A stretch of 23,563 nucleotides of DNA, taken from positions 1-23,563 of IMG/VR virus record IMGVR_UViG_3300044825_002266; one strand, 5' to 3'. The notes beneath the pieces were generated by a model. That model worked only from the letters and a program-made list of their open reading frames with translations, made no database searches and was not told the DNA's origin. Positions within the stretch are counted from its first letter, which is position 1. Every line of letters begins with the position of its first letter. Positions 6,783 through 12,337 of the stretch are shown piece after piece. The stretch is from a virus. The position numbers and the translations under genes were made by a program.

Positions 6783-7452
6783 CTGACCTAGTACTGTGAG
6801 ATACAAATTCTTTAATATACCGAACTAATAACTTAATATAATCCTCTTTGTTTCTTTTGTCAAATATTTTTACTTCCCCACCAGGAGTAACCATAATTGT
6901 GATTAACTTTACTGGGGGAATATTGGTGAGTTCATAGTAAGCAGCAGCATAGAACATTTCTTGGACAAAATAGTTCTCAATCCATTCTTCTGGTTTGATT
7001 TTTTCCGAAGTTTTAAAGTCTATAACTGCAAGTTCGCCATCATATTCAGCAATACAATCTACTCTTCCAGCAAGTCCAAGATACTCAGAGTAAAGTGTTC
7101 TTTCAATTGCATGAATATTATTTATCTTATCAAGATAAGGTTTTGCATGAAAAAACATAAACTTTGTCAGGGGTTGATAATTATCCCAGTTTAATTCCTT
7201 GTTTTCAAGATAATCCTGACAAACTTGGTGAAAATCTGTTCCTCTTGCGGTTGCTTTCTTAGTGATTGCATTTGCTTTTTCTACACCAACTCTCTTACGC
7301 CACTCAACAAAGATCTGACGATTATAAAAAGAAGTTACAGAAGTAATAGAAGGCACCCATGATCCATTGGGAAGATTATAGAGACGGATGCTTTCTGTTG
7401 TTTTACACTCTAATTCAATATCACCCAGATAATTATGATGAATAAAGGTCAT
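6772..7452 (-). CDS. PD-(D/E)XK exonuclease, MGME1/RecB-nuclease type
   Basis: 226 residues. RGTDFHQVCQDYL (about 70-82), GLAGRVDCIAEYDGELAVIDFKTS (about 127-149) and QEMFYAAAYYEL (C-terminal third) are the ordered motifs of RecB-like PD-(D/E)XK nucleases of the MGME1 class: His75 of motif I, Asp132, Asp145 and Lys147 as the metal-binding/catalytic set, and a Q-xxx-Y motif. Such enzymes degrade single-stranded ends; in the phage it may process flaps during replication or recycle DNA. It overlaps the phoH stop by four bases (ATGA) and the gp33 start by 11, so it is embedded in the replication operon. Nuclease fold is firm; the precise role is inferred. Confidence 0.85.
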   Translation of the reverse strand: MTFIHHNYLGDIELECKTTESIRLYNLPNGSWVPSITSVTSFYNRQIFVEWRKRVGVEKANAITKKATARGTDFHQVCQDYLENKELNWDNYQPLTKFMFFHAKPYLDKINNIHAIERTLYSEYLGLAGRVDCIAEYDGELAVIDFKTSEKIKPEEWIENYFVQEMFYAAAYYELTNIPPVKLITIMVTPGGEVKIFDKRNKEDYIKLLVRYIKEFVSHSTRSDGE

Positions 7453-8204
7453 AGATTACTTTCCATTTTTGCAACGATATATTCTTTCACAAATCCAGAA
7501 CGAACAATATCTTCAACACTGAATTCGATAATGTCAATTGAAGGCATGATACGAAGAATTTTCATGAAATCAATGATGCCATTCTTCTCATTTGTTTTTA
7601 CTAGATCCGATTGAGTTGCATCACCACAGAACATAATCTTAGAATTCTCACCTACACGAGTGATAATAGAATCAAGTTCGTGAAAATTCAGGTTCTGAAA
7701 TTCATCTACGATAATGATTGAATTGTCCAGAGTAGTTCCGCGAATAAAAGAAGTACTCCAAAAACTAATCGTTCCTTGAGTTTTGAGGTTTCCATAGAGC
7801 ATCTCAAAGTCTGCATCCGATGGCATTTCGAACATATACTTCACCATATTCTTATATGGAATTTGGTAAAGTGAAGATTTATCTTCATGATCTCCTGGAA
7901 GAAAACCGATTTCGCGAGTAGCAACCAGAGACCTTACAATGTAAATCTTTTCATATGGTGTTCTTTCATCAAGAACATCTTTTAGAGCATTGTACAGGGT
8001 GATAAAAGTCTTACCTGTGCCGGCGCATCCATATGCAACAATGTTTTGTCCGTTTTTATAGCAGCGATAAAGTTCTTTTTGATTATCGGTAAGAGGATCA
8101 ATAGTCCTCATTAAATCTGCATTAATTGGCTTTTTTCTTTTCATCTGTTTATTACTCATCCCGAAAGGAACTGGTGATTTGGGAGTGTTTTTTCTTGCAG
8201 GCAT
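7449..8204 (-). CDS. phoH: PhoH-like P-loop ATPase
   Basis: 251 residues. A basic N-terminal stretch (MPARKNTPKSPVPFG) precedes the PhoH ATPase core: LTDNQKELYRCYKNG, Walker A GCAGTGKT (59-66), RSLVATREIGFLPGD (about 91-105), Walker B SIIIVDEFQN (162-171), then SKIMFCGDATQSD. This is the superfamily 1-like PhoH ATPase, common in marine phages and often regarded as a phosphate-regulon relative, although its activity in infection is unsettled; an RNA-related helicase role is also possible. No typical ribosome binding site is seen before the ATG. It couples to the downstream exonuclease by an ATGA overlap. Confidence 0.95.
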   Translation of the reverse strand: MPARKNTPKSPVPFGMSNKQMKRKKPINADLMRTIDPLTDNQKELYRCYKNGQNIVAYGCAGTGKTFITLYNALKDVLDERTPYEKIYIVRSLVATREIGFLPGDHEDKSSLYQIPYKNMVKYMFEMPSDADFEMLYGNLKTQGTISFWSTSFIRGTTLDNSIIIVDEFQNLNFHELDSIITRVGENSKIMFCGDATQSDLVKTNEKNGIIDFMKILRIMPSIDIIEFSVEDIVRSGFVKEYIVAKMESNL

Positions 8205-8213
8205 GTTAAAAAA

Positions 8214-8462
8214 TCAAACGGGTTTTACTTGTGATCCTGGTACTTTCGATGCTTTGTGTAGAACATCATTCCATCCTGGGTGTGACTTCTTAAGTCTATC
8301 ATAAACTTCGCCAACTTCACCAGAGTTTGGACAAGTTGAAGGATCAGACCAATCTCTATCCCAATCAGGATTGTCTTTCTTCCATTGCTCCCAATCAAAT
8401 ACACTCATAGTTACTTCTTTTTGTTCGCCAGTAACTTTATTATAAACTGGATATGTTGCCAT
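8214..8462 (-). CDS. Small conserved cyanophage protein, possibly FmdB-like without zinc ribbon
   Basis: 82 residues: MATYPVYNKVTGEQKEVTMSVFDWEQW, a Trp/Asp-rich centre (KKDNPDWDRDWSDPST), and a C-terminal LKKSHPGWNDVLHKASKVPGS segment. The N-terminal beta-hairpin (YxVYNKxTGE) and the last helix resemble short phage proteins related to the FmdB zinc-ribbon family, but only one cysteine remains, so it would not bind zinc the usual way. It lies between thyX and phoH with its own candidate AATAAATA late promoter, unlike its neighbours. Function unknown; family link is tentative. Confidence 0.65.
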   Translation of the reverse strand: MATYPVYNKVTGEQKEVTMSVFDWEQWKKDNPDWDRDWSDPSTCPNSGEVGEVYDRLKKSHPGWNDVLHKASKVPGSQVKPV

Positions 8463-8484
8463 AGGTTACATAAAAATATAGGAA

Positions 8485-8492
8485 TATTTATT
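8485..8492 (-). promoter_or_regulatory. Candidate late promoter AATAAATA
   Basis: Minus-strand AATAAATA contains the thyX TAA stop and lies about 23 bases before the ATG of the 82-aa gene. It is one mismatch from the T4 late octamer. Confidence 0.4.
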
Positions 8493-9177
8493 CAATAGTA
8501 ATAGAAGGAGCATCTACACATTCAGAGCATCCTTCCCGAGTCCAACCAAGTGCTTCGGATACTGCAGGGAATTGGCAAGTAAAAATACAACGAATCAACT
8601 CTGCAATTTCCATGTGTTCTTTCTGTGTTCCGTGTGCAGAACGAAGATCGATATAATGGATCCATGACCTTACAGAACCGGTCATATAGAGGCGTGTAGG
8701 CGTCGCTAAGGGCAATACAAACCTTGCACACTCCTTTGCCACTCCTGCTTCTAGAAGGCGGTTGTAGAGGCGTAGAGAGTGCTCAAAATGAACACGAATA
8801 TCCTCAGTCAAAATAAGTTTCAAATAATCAGGAATATCATCAATACTATTTTGACGATTCTTTGTGTCTTGCCTACGGAGTTCAGGGAGAGGAATTGTTT
8901 TACTCAGAAGATTTGTATCAGCATATCGTTGCGAAAATTCCTGATATGTAAAGGATCTATGTCGAAGAATTTGTGCCGCTAGACCACGAGTAGTATTAAT
9001 CTCTAGGGTCATTGATGCCTGTTCAAAGATACTCCAGTGTTGATGCTGAATACAATACTTAAGTAGTCCTGAAAACTTTTCATTCTCTTGATTGGAAGGA
9101 TTACTTACCCGAGCACAATATGCCATGTGCTTTTCTGCATCGGGAGTAACACTGATGAGTTTTACTTCTGGTTTCAT
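8488..9177 (-). CDS. thyX: Flavin-dependent thymidylate synthase ThyX
   Basis: 229 residues from the ATG at 9177. The ThyX signature RHR-x7-S is present as RHRSFTYQEFS (72-82), followed by QRYAD; the downstream ECARFVLPLATPTRLYMTG and the Arg/His-rich RSAHGTQKEHMEIAELI segment are also typical. The enzyme methylates dUMP to dTMP using methylenetetrahydrofolate, FAD and NADPH, supplying thymidine for phage DNA. The frame extends upstream; ATG codons at 9213, 9207 and 9204 are possible, and the one at 9213 has a GAGG six bases before it, but it would overlap the preceding gene. I chose 9177 because the fold begins with the VKLISVTPDAE strand. Confidence 0.93.
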   Translation of the reverse strand: MKPEVKLISVTPDAEKHMAYCARVSNPSNQENEKFSGLLKYCIQHQHWSIFEQASMTLEINTTRGLAAQILRHRSFTYQEFSQRYADTNLLSKTIPLPELRRQDTKNRQNSIDDIPDYLKLILTEDIRVHFEHSLRLYNRLLEAGVAKECARFVLPLATPTRLYMTGSVRSWIHYIDLRSAHGTQKEHMEIAELIRCIFTCQFPAVSEALGWTREGCSECVDAPSITIE

Positions 9178-9187
9178 AAATTCAAAA

Positions 9188-9367
9188 TCAATCAGGATAT
9201 CCATCATCGTCATAAAATACCTCGTCGTAATCTTCAATAAAGGGTGCGATTTCTTCGTACCTAGGTTCTTGTTTATATGTGTCTAGATCAGAATAGACTT
9301 CGGATTTAAGACACTCTACAAGAGACTCAAGGTTTTTGATAATTAACTTAAGCTTTTCTCTATCCAT
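9188..9367 (-). CDS. Small acidic protein of unknown function
   Basis: 59 residues starting MDREKLKLIIKNLESLVECLKSE, an amphipathic helix, then an acidic tail (IEDYDEVFYDDDGYPD). It is a typical cyanophage small hypothetical with no recognised domain. A longer frame beginning at a TTG (9385) is possible, but the ATG at 9367 is the natural start. It precedes thyX by 10 bases and lies just downstream of the terminator at 9401-9429, so it may begin a new transcription unit. Confidence 0.7.
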   Translation of the reverse strand: MDREKLKLIIKNLESLVECLKSEVYSDLDTYKQEPRYEEIAPFIEDYDEVFYDDDGYPD

Positions 9368-9400
9368 TTTTATCAACCCTGACAAAGGTAATTATAGTCA

Positions 9401-9429
9401 AAAAAAAGAGGGGAGTCAAGTCCCCTCTT
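9401..9429 (-). terminator. Rho-independent terminator
   Basis: On the minus strand AAGAGGGGA, a six-base loop (CTTGAC) and TCCCCTCTT form a perfect 9-bp stem followed immediately by a T-run (the A-run 9401-9407 on the plus strand). It lies just after the stop of the 33-aa peptide gene and ends the speD-side transcript. Confidence 0.9.
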
Positions 9430-9433
9430 AATA

Positions 9434-9535
9434 TCAAGCAACTTGTGGTTGCTTTGCCATATTTAATTGTGCAGCTTTAAGAAGACTTTCCTTCTTTGCT
9501 TTTTTCTTGAGGTAACGAACGAAGTAAGTATTCAT
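9434..9535 (-). CDS. 33-residue basic peptide
   Basis: The ORF runs ATG (9535) to TGA (9434) and encodes MNTYFVRYLKKKAKKESLLK followed by AAQLNMAKQPQVA, a Lys-rich amphipathic helix. An excellent ribosome binding site, AAGGAGGTG, lies seven bases upstream. Its start overlaps the stop of the DUF4278-like gene (ATGA), and a terminator follows directly. The perfect RBS, coupling and position argue for a real small protein; function unknown. Confidence 0.7.
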   Translation of the reverse strand: MNTYFVRYLKKKAKKESLLKAAQLNMAKQPQVA

Positions 9536-9693
9536 TGAAACACCTCCTTGTTATTATTGCAAGGACGATATGCTACTCCACGATACGTATTTGGTGTGTG
9601 AGAAGGAGCATGAGTTTGGTTGTACCAAGAAACATACTCTTTTTTTGCATCTTCAGTGTTGTACTTACAACCTCGGTAAGTGACTTGAGACAT
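9532..9693 (-). CDS. DUF4278-like small protein
   Basis: 53 residues beginning MSQVTYRGCKYNTEDAKKEY and ending with PNTYRGVAYRPC and a short tail. The duplicated TYRGxxY motif is the signature of DUF4278, a short family found in cyanobacteria and their phages with unknown function. A strong ribosome binding site, AAGGAG, lies nine bases before the ATG. It is coupled to the following 33-aa peptide by an ATGA overlap. Upstream lies the GC-rich tandem structured element. Small size explains why it is easily missed. Confidence 0.78.
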   Translation of the reverse strand: MSQVTYRGCKYNTEDAKKEYVSWYNQTHAPSHTPNTYRGVAYRPCNNNKEVFQ

Positions 9694-9725
9694 TAGGTTT
9701 TCTCCTTAATTTTGAGGCTAAAGAG

Positions 9726-9821
9726 CGTTCCTTCAGTCGGCGTTTGCGTTCGCTATTTGCGAATAGCGAATGAACGATCCGTTCCGCGTCGGCTTACTTC
9801 CGTCGCATAATGCGATGAACG
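9726..9821 (-). repeat. Tandem pair of structured GC-rich elements (candidate ncRNA or leader)
   Basis: Two related units, 9726-9776 and 9780-9821, share the plus-strand order CGTTCC, short spacer, GTCGGC, variable spacer, hairpin, TGAACG. In each, CGTTC and GAACG can pair as an outer stem. The inner hairpins differ in sequence: 9749-9770 has a 9-bp perfect stem (TTCGCTATT/AATAGCGAA) with a four-base loop, and 9803-9815 has a 5-bp stem (TCGCA/TGCGA). The stretch is clearly GC-richer than its surroundings, holds no plausible gene, and lies between speD and the DUF4278-like gene. The transcribed strand is assumed from neighbours. Confidence 0.6.
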
Positions 9822-9856
9822 TGTTGATATTTAGTATAAAAGTTTTGTAACTTTTG

Positions 9857-10183
9857 CTACCGTTCTATGTAACTTAGCGTATGATCTGTTGCATATAATT
9901 GTTGGATGATAATATCACAACCAATCTTTGGGTTACAGTCTCCGCAAGTATACACATCCACTGCTGCCTTACCTTCCTCGGGCCAAGTATGAATGCTGAT
10001 GTGACTTTCGGACAACAAACAAATTACAGTGACTCCCTGAGGATCAAACTTCTTTGAGATAGTCTGAACTACAGTAGCGCCACTTGCTACAGCTGCGTTT
10101 TCCAATAGGTCAATAAGACAACGCTCGTCATCCAAAAGGACAAACGAGCATCCATACAAGTTAAGTAGATAATGCTTTCCCAT
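9857..10183 (-). CDS. speD: S-adenosylmethionine decarboxylase SpeD
   Basis: 108 residues, the length of the small bacterial class. MGKHYLLNLYGCSF opens the fold, and LLSESHISIHTWPEE carries the self-cleavage site between Glu59 and Ser60, where Ser60 becomes the pyruvoyl cofactor; His65 and Cys80 (YTCGDC) are the expected processing/catalytic residues. The enzyme makes decarboxylated SAM, the aminopropyl donor for spermidine. In a cyanophage it may support polyamine supply for DNA packaging or host physiology. One base separates it from the preceding 63-aa gene. Confidence 0.96.
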   Translation of the reverse strand: MGKHYLLNLYGCSFVLLDDERCLIDLLENAAVASGATVVQTISKKFDPQGVTVICLLSESHISIHTWPEEGKAAVDVYTCGDCNPKIGCDIIIQQLYATDHTLSYIER

Positions 10184-10184
10184 T

Positions 10185-10376
10185 TTACAGTGGATTCTCC
10201 TCCGCTTCTTTAATCAATGAACTTACAATCTCTTCTGTGCCGTCCATTGTTTTGATAGCATATAGAGATGATTTTTGATATTTTTTTACCTTTTTATAAG
10301 TTTTTAAAAGTCTATTCAGATCATTCTTAGGAAGTTGAAATTCAACTTCAAAATCATTATTAAATCCTTTACTCAT
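10185..10376 (-). CDS. Small hypothetical protein
   Basis: 63 residues, MSKGFNNDFEVEFQLPKNDL followed by a Lys-rich helix (LLKTYKKVKKYQKSS) and an acidic C-terminus. No family recognised. It overlaps the preceding 101-aa gene by four bases (ATGA) and is one base from speD, so it is part of that operon. There is no membrane segment or signal peptide. Confidence 0.7.
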   Translation of the reverse strand: MSKGFNNDFEVEFQLPKNDLNRLLKTYKKVKKYQKSSLYAIKTMDGTEEIVSSLIKEAEENPL

Positions 10377-10678
10377 TTTCTTTTCTTTTTCTCAGGTTGC
10401 TTTATTCCCCACAACTTAGGGTTTGCTCTTCCATATCCAAAATCAATTTTTTTCACTGCACCAGGACCATACTTATCGTAATACATATCGAATATACGAA
10501 CTCTTGCTCCTCGTACTAGATCAAGACATTTTTTATCTTCTACTTCATACCAAATCAAATAGGCATCATTTGGGAAAGAATAATCTTTTGCTTTATCGAT
10601 GGTGGTATCTTGAAGCAAGATATCACAACCATAGTTACTTGGCAGAACATTTTTATCTTCTTTACCATACTCTGCCAT
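10373..10678 (-). CDS. Hypothetical protein of the speD operon
   Basis: 101 residues starting MAEYGKEDKNVLPSNYGCDI; a GGAG ribosome binding site seven bases upstream supports 10678 over a longer GTG frame at 10723. The sequence has a beta-rich, Asp-rich core (DAYLIWYEVEDKK, RIFDMYYDKYGPGAVKKIDFGYG) and a basic tail (KQPEKKKRK). I recall similar proteins in other cyanophages but know no function. ATGA overlap with the next gene. Confidence 0.75.
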   Translation of the reverse strand: MAEYGKEDKNVLPSNYGCDILLQDTTIDKAKDYSFPNDAYLIWYEVEDKKCLDLVRGARVRIFDMYYDKYGPGAVKKIDFGYGRANPKLWGIKQPEKKKRK

Positions 10679-10704
10679 ACTTTTCTCCGTACTTACTGCA
10701 ACTG

Positions 10705-11268
10705 TCACGAACGACCTCCCCACTGAATATCTGGGTATGCCTCCTTTACATTATCAAAAGATACTTTGTATTTATCGGTAAGTTTTTTATCTTTTGTAAG
10801 AATTAATACTTCTGATTCTCTTGGATGTAAACCCTGAAGAAGATTGATAAACATAGTTTCTCTACGGATTGTAGACAAACCATTGTTACCACCTTTTACA
10901 TAATGATAAAGATTTTGATACTCTCTGCGAAGTGAAGTTCTCCCGCGAGCATTAAGGTCTTGACCAGTGGCAGATTCGCCACCAGAAGCTTCTCTCATCA
11001 AATTTTCAGATAGAGTGCCAGAATATACTGATTGCTCGTCTGCGTTTGCATATGGAACATCTCCCTCTGGAAGAAGAGATACCACACTTTCATCAAAATT
11101 CCAAATAAAAATACTCTTTAAAGAATCATGCTCATATGTTTTAAGCACTTCAACTTTTTTAGCATTTGAACGTTGCTTAGAAGCAAGTTCTAAAATTTCA
11201 AATACAAATGGATTTGTTGGAAGAGTTTCGATAGGTTTTTCAGTCGTCGTCTTCCTCGTTCTCGTCAT
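10705..11268 (-). CDS. DUF6433-like cyanophage protein
   Basis: 187 residues from the ATG at 11268. The recognisable part is FEILELASKQRSNAKKVEVL, SIFIWNFDESVVSLLPEGDVPY and the C-terminal INLLQGLHPRESEVLILTKDKKL plus VKEAYPDIQWG, the pattern of DUF6433, a widespread T4-like phage family with no known function. A Ser/Gly/Ala-rich insertion at about 88-110 interrupts it. Its first ten codons overlap the acidic tail of the preceding membrane protein. ATG codons at 11274 and 11292 are alternative starts; no strong ribosome binding site distinguishes them. Confidence 0.75.
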   Translation of the reverse strand: MTRTRKTTTEKPIETLPTNPFVFEILELASKQRSNAKKVEVLKTYEHDSLKSIFIWNFDESVVSLLPEGDVPYANADEQSVYSGTLSENLMREASGGESATGQDLNARGRTSLRREYQNLYHYVKGGNNGLSTIRRETMFINLLQGLHPRESEVLILTKDKKLTDKYKVSFDNVKEAYPDIQWGGRS

Positions 11269-11473
11269 AGTCATAATCGTAATCGTTCTCAAATCGTACA
11301 GCTACTATCTCGTCTGGCATTACTTGCCCATTTTCATCAAAGAACTCTGGATGTAAATATGGAGGTCTTGATTCCAATAGATGCCTATAAGTTAACCAAC
11401 CTATTATACCTCCTACCATAAAGAAGAGCAAGGTAAACATTGCGGCGAATGTAATTACATATGCTGGTTCCAT
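11240..11473 (-). CDS. Small single-pass membrane protein
   Basis: 77 residues with one clear hydrophobic segment at about 5-28 (ITFAAMFTLLFFMVGGIIGW), a short charged loop, and an acidic C-terminus ending NDYDYDYDENEEDDD. A GGAG ribosome binding site precedes the ATG. Topology is probably N-out/C-in. Its last 29 bases also encode the start of the DUF6433-like gene in another frame. Small inner-membrane proteins of this type occur in many cyanophages; the function is unknown. Confidence 0.75.
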   Translation of the reverse strand: MEPAYVITFAAMFTLLFFMVGGIIGWLTYRHLLESRPPYLHPEFFDENGQVMPDEIVAVRFENDYDYDYDENEEDDD

Positions 11474-11491
11474 TTTTTTTCTCCAGAGAGT

Positions 11492-11698
11492 TTATTTTTT
11501 CCTAATATCAAAATGAAATTCTATAAAGAAATGAAACTCTCTACGGAACAGAGAGATCATCTTGCCAAACTTCACTTGAAAAGTTTTTGGTTCTGGTGAT
11601 CTCTTCCTCCTATTCCTAAGTAGTAACTCAACACCCCGATTAATCTGGAGTTCTGATTTATTTAGTTTGTTTTTTGCGTCTTCCTGGTCGTTTATCAT
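11492..11698 (-). CDS. Small basic hypothetical protein
   Basis: 68 residues from the ATG at 11698, MINDQEDAKNKLNKSELQIN followed by VELLLRNRRKRSPEPKTFQV and a Phe/Arg-rich end (LFRREFHFFIEFHFDIRKK) with alternating hydrophobic residues, likely two beta strands. It overlaps the preceding 119-aa gene by 41 bases. I cannot name it; the strand-like end and its filling of an otherwise empty gap argue that it is real, but it could be spurious. The longer reading from 11716 is less likely. Confidence 0.5.
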   Translation of the reverse strand: MINDQEDAKNKLNKSELQINRGVELLLRNRRKRSPEPKTFQVKFGKMISLFRREFHFFIEFHFDIRKK

Positions 11699-12017
11699 GA
11701 CTATACTTCCAAGCATCCTCTAAGATTCCATACAAATAATTTCTAATTTTTCTTGCTTCTGGTTTAGAAATATAACCATAGGCTTCACGAAGTTGCTTAT
11801 GAATTTCATCCGAACCACCTTCAAGGTAATCATCTAAATCCATCACAAGACTGTTGATTTCACTCGCAGTATAACTTTCAATAAATTCTTCTACTTCAAC
11901 ACGTTTTGTTCCGCGAATTTTTAGATAGTCATAAAATTTCAAAACAAATTGTCCTTTGAAAGCATAGTCGATTGCTTTCTCAACATCACCATAGACTTCG
12001 TGAAAATTAGTATCCAT
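11658..12017 (-). CDS. Conserved cyanophage hypothetical protein
   Basis: 119 residues, MDTNFHEVYGDVEKAIDYAF at the start, mostly helical and acidic in the middle (LVMDLDDYLEGGSDEIHKQL) and strongly basic at the C-terminus (KRPGRRKKQTK). No enzyme motif. Its ATG overlaps the stop of the glutaredoxin gene (TAATG), indicating coupled translation. The basic tail would allow nucleic-acid contact, but this is speculative. Confidence 0.75.
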   Translation of the reverse strand: MDTNFHEVYGDVEKAIDYAFKGQFVLKFYDYLKIRGTKRVEVEEFIESYTASEINSLVMDLDDYLEGGSDEIHKQLREAYGYISKPEARKIRNYLYGILEDAWKYSHDKRPGRRKKQTK

Positions 12018-12253
12018 TAAACTAAGTTTTGCTCCTTTAGATATTGAACAGTATCAGTACATCCACCGATGTGTTTGTCATCTACAATTACTTGAGGAAA
12101 AGTAGATCCTTGACCAAATTCTGCATAAAATTCTTCCCGAGAAAAATCTACATTTAATTTATAAACTACATGAGGAAGTTCTGTTAACTGTAGCACCTGT
12201 TGAACTTTTGTGCAATAGGGGCAACCATCTTTAGAATAAACGGTAAATTTCAT
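12017..12253 (-). CDS. nrdC: Glutaredoxin
   Basis: 78 residues, typical of short glutaredoxins. MKFTVYSKDGCPYC places the dithiol active site CPYC at residues 11-14; TFPQV supplies the cis-proline (Pro52), and GGCTDT the glutathione-binding loop. It would reduce disulfides, for example in ribonucleotide reductase during nucleotide synthesis; the symbol nrdC is used by analogy with T4. The gene is the first of the leftward block after the terminator at 12294-12313 and probably has its own promoter in the 40 AT-rich bases between. Confidence 0.92.
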   Translation of the reverse strand: MKFTVYSKDGCPYCTKVQQVLQLTELPHVVYKLNVDFSREEFYAEFGQGSTFPQVIVDDKHIGGCTDTVQYLKEQNLV

Positions 12254-12288
12254 AGTTATAATAAAAACTTAAAGTATATATTAGATAC

Positions 12289-12313
12289 AAAAAAAGGAGG
12301 ATTTCTCCTCCTT
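12289..12313 (-). terminator. Rho-independent terminator after the 1067-aa fibre gene
   Basis: On the minus strand AAGGAGGA-GAAA-TCCTCCTT, a perfect 8-bp stem with a GAAA tetraloop, is followed by a T-run (plus-strand A-run 12289-12293). It lies about 25 bases past the fibre stop and separates the structural block from the metabolic block. Confidence 0.93.
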
Positions 12314-12337
12314 AGTTTAGCATATGTGTCAAGCAGA

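Noticed and set aside
9700-9860. Possible tRNA in the GC-rich stretch
   Set aside because: No cloverleaf, no T-loop GTTC-x-A-x-TC box in the right place and no acceptor pairing; the stems form two similar tandem hairpin units instead.
10423-10806. 127-residue plus-strand frame
   Set aside because: It lies antisense to two genes with good starts and ribosome sites and shows a Tyr/Leu-rich shadow composition.
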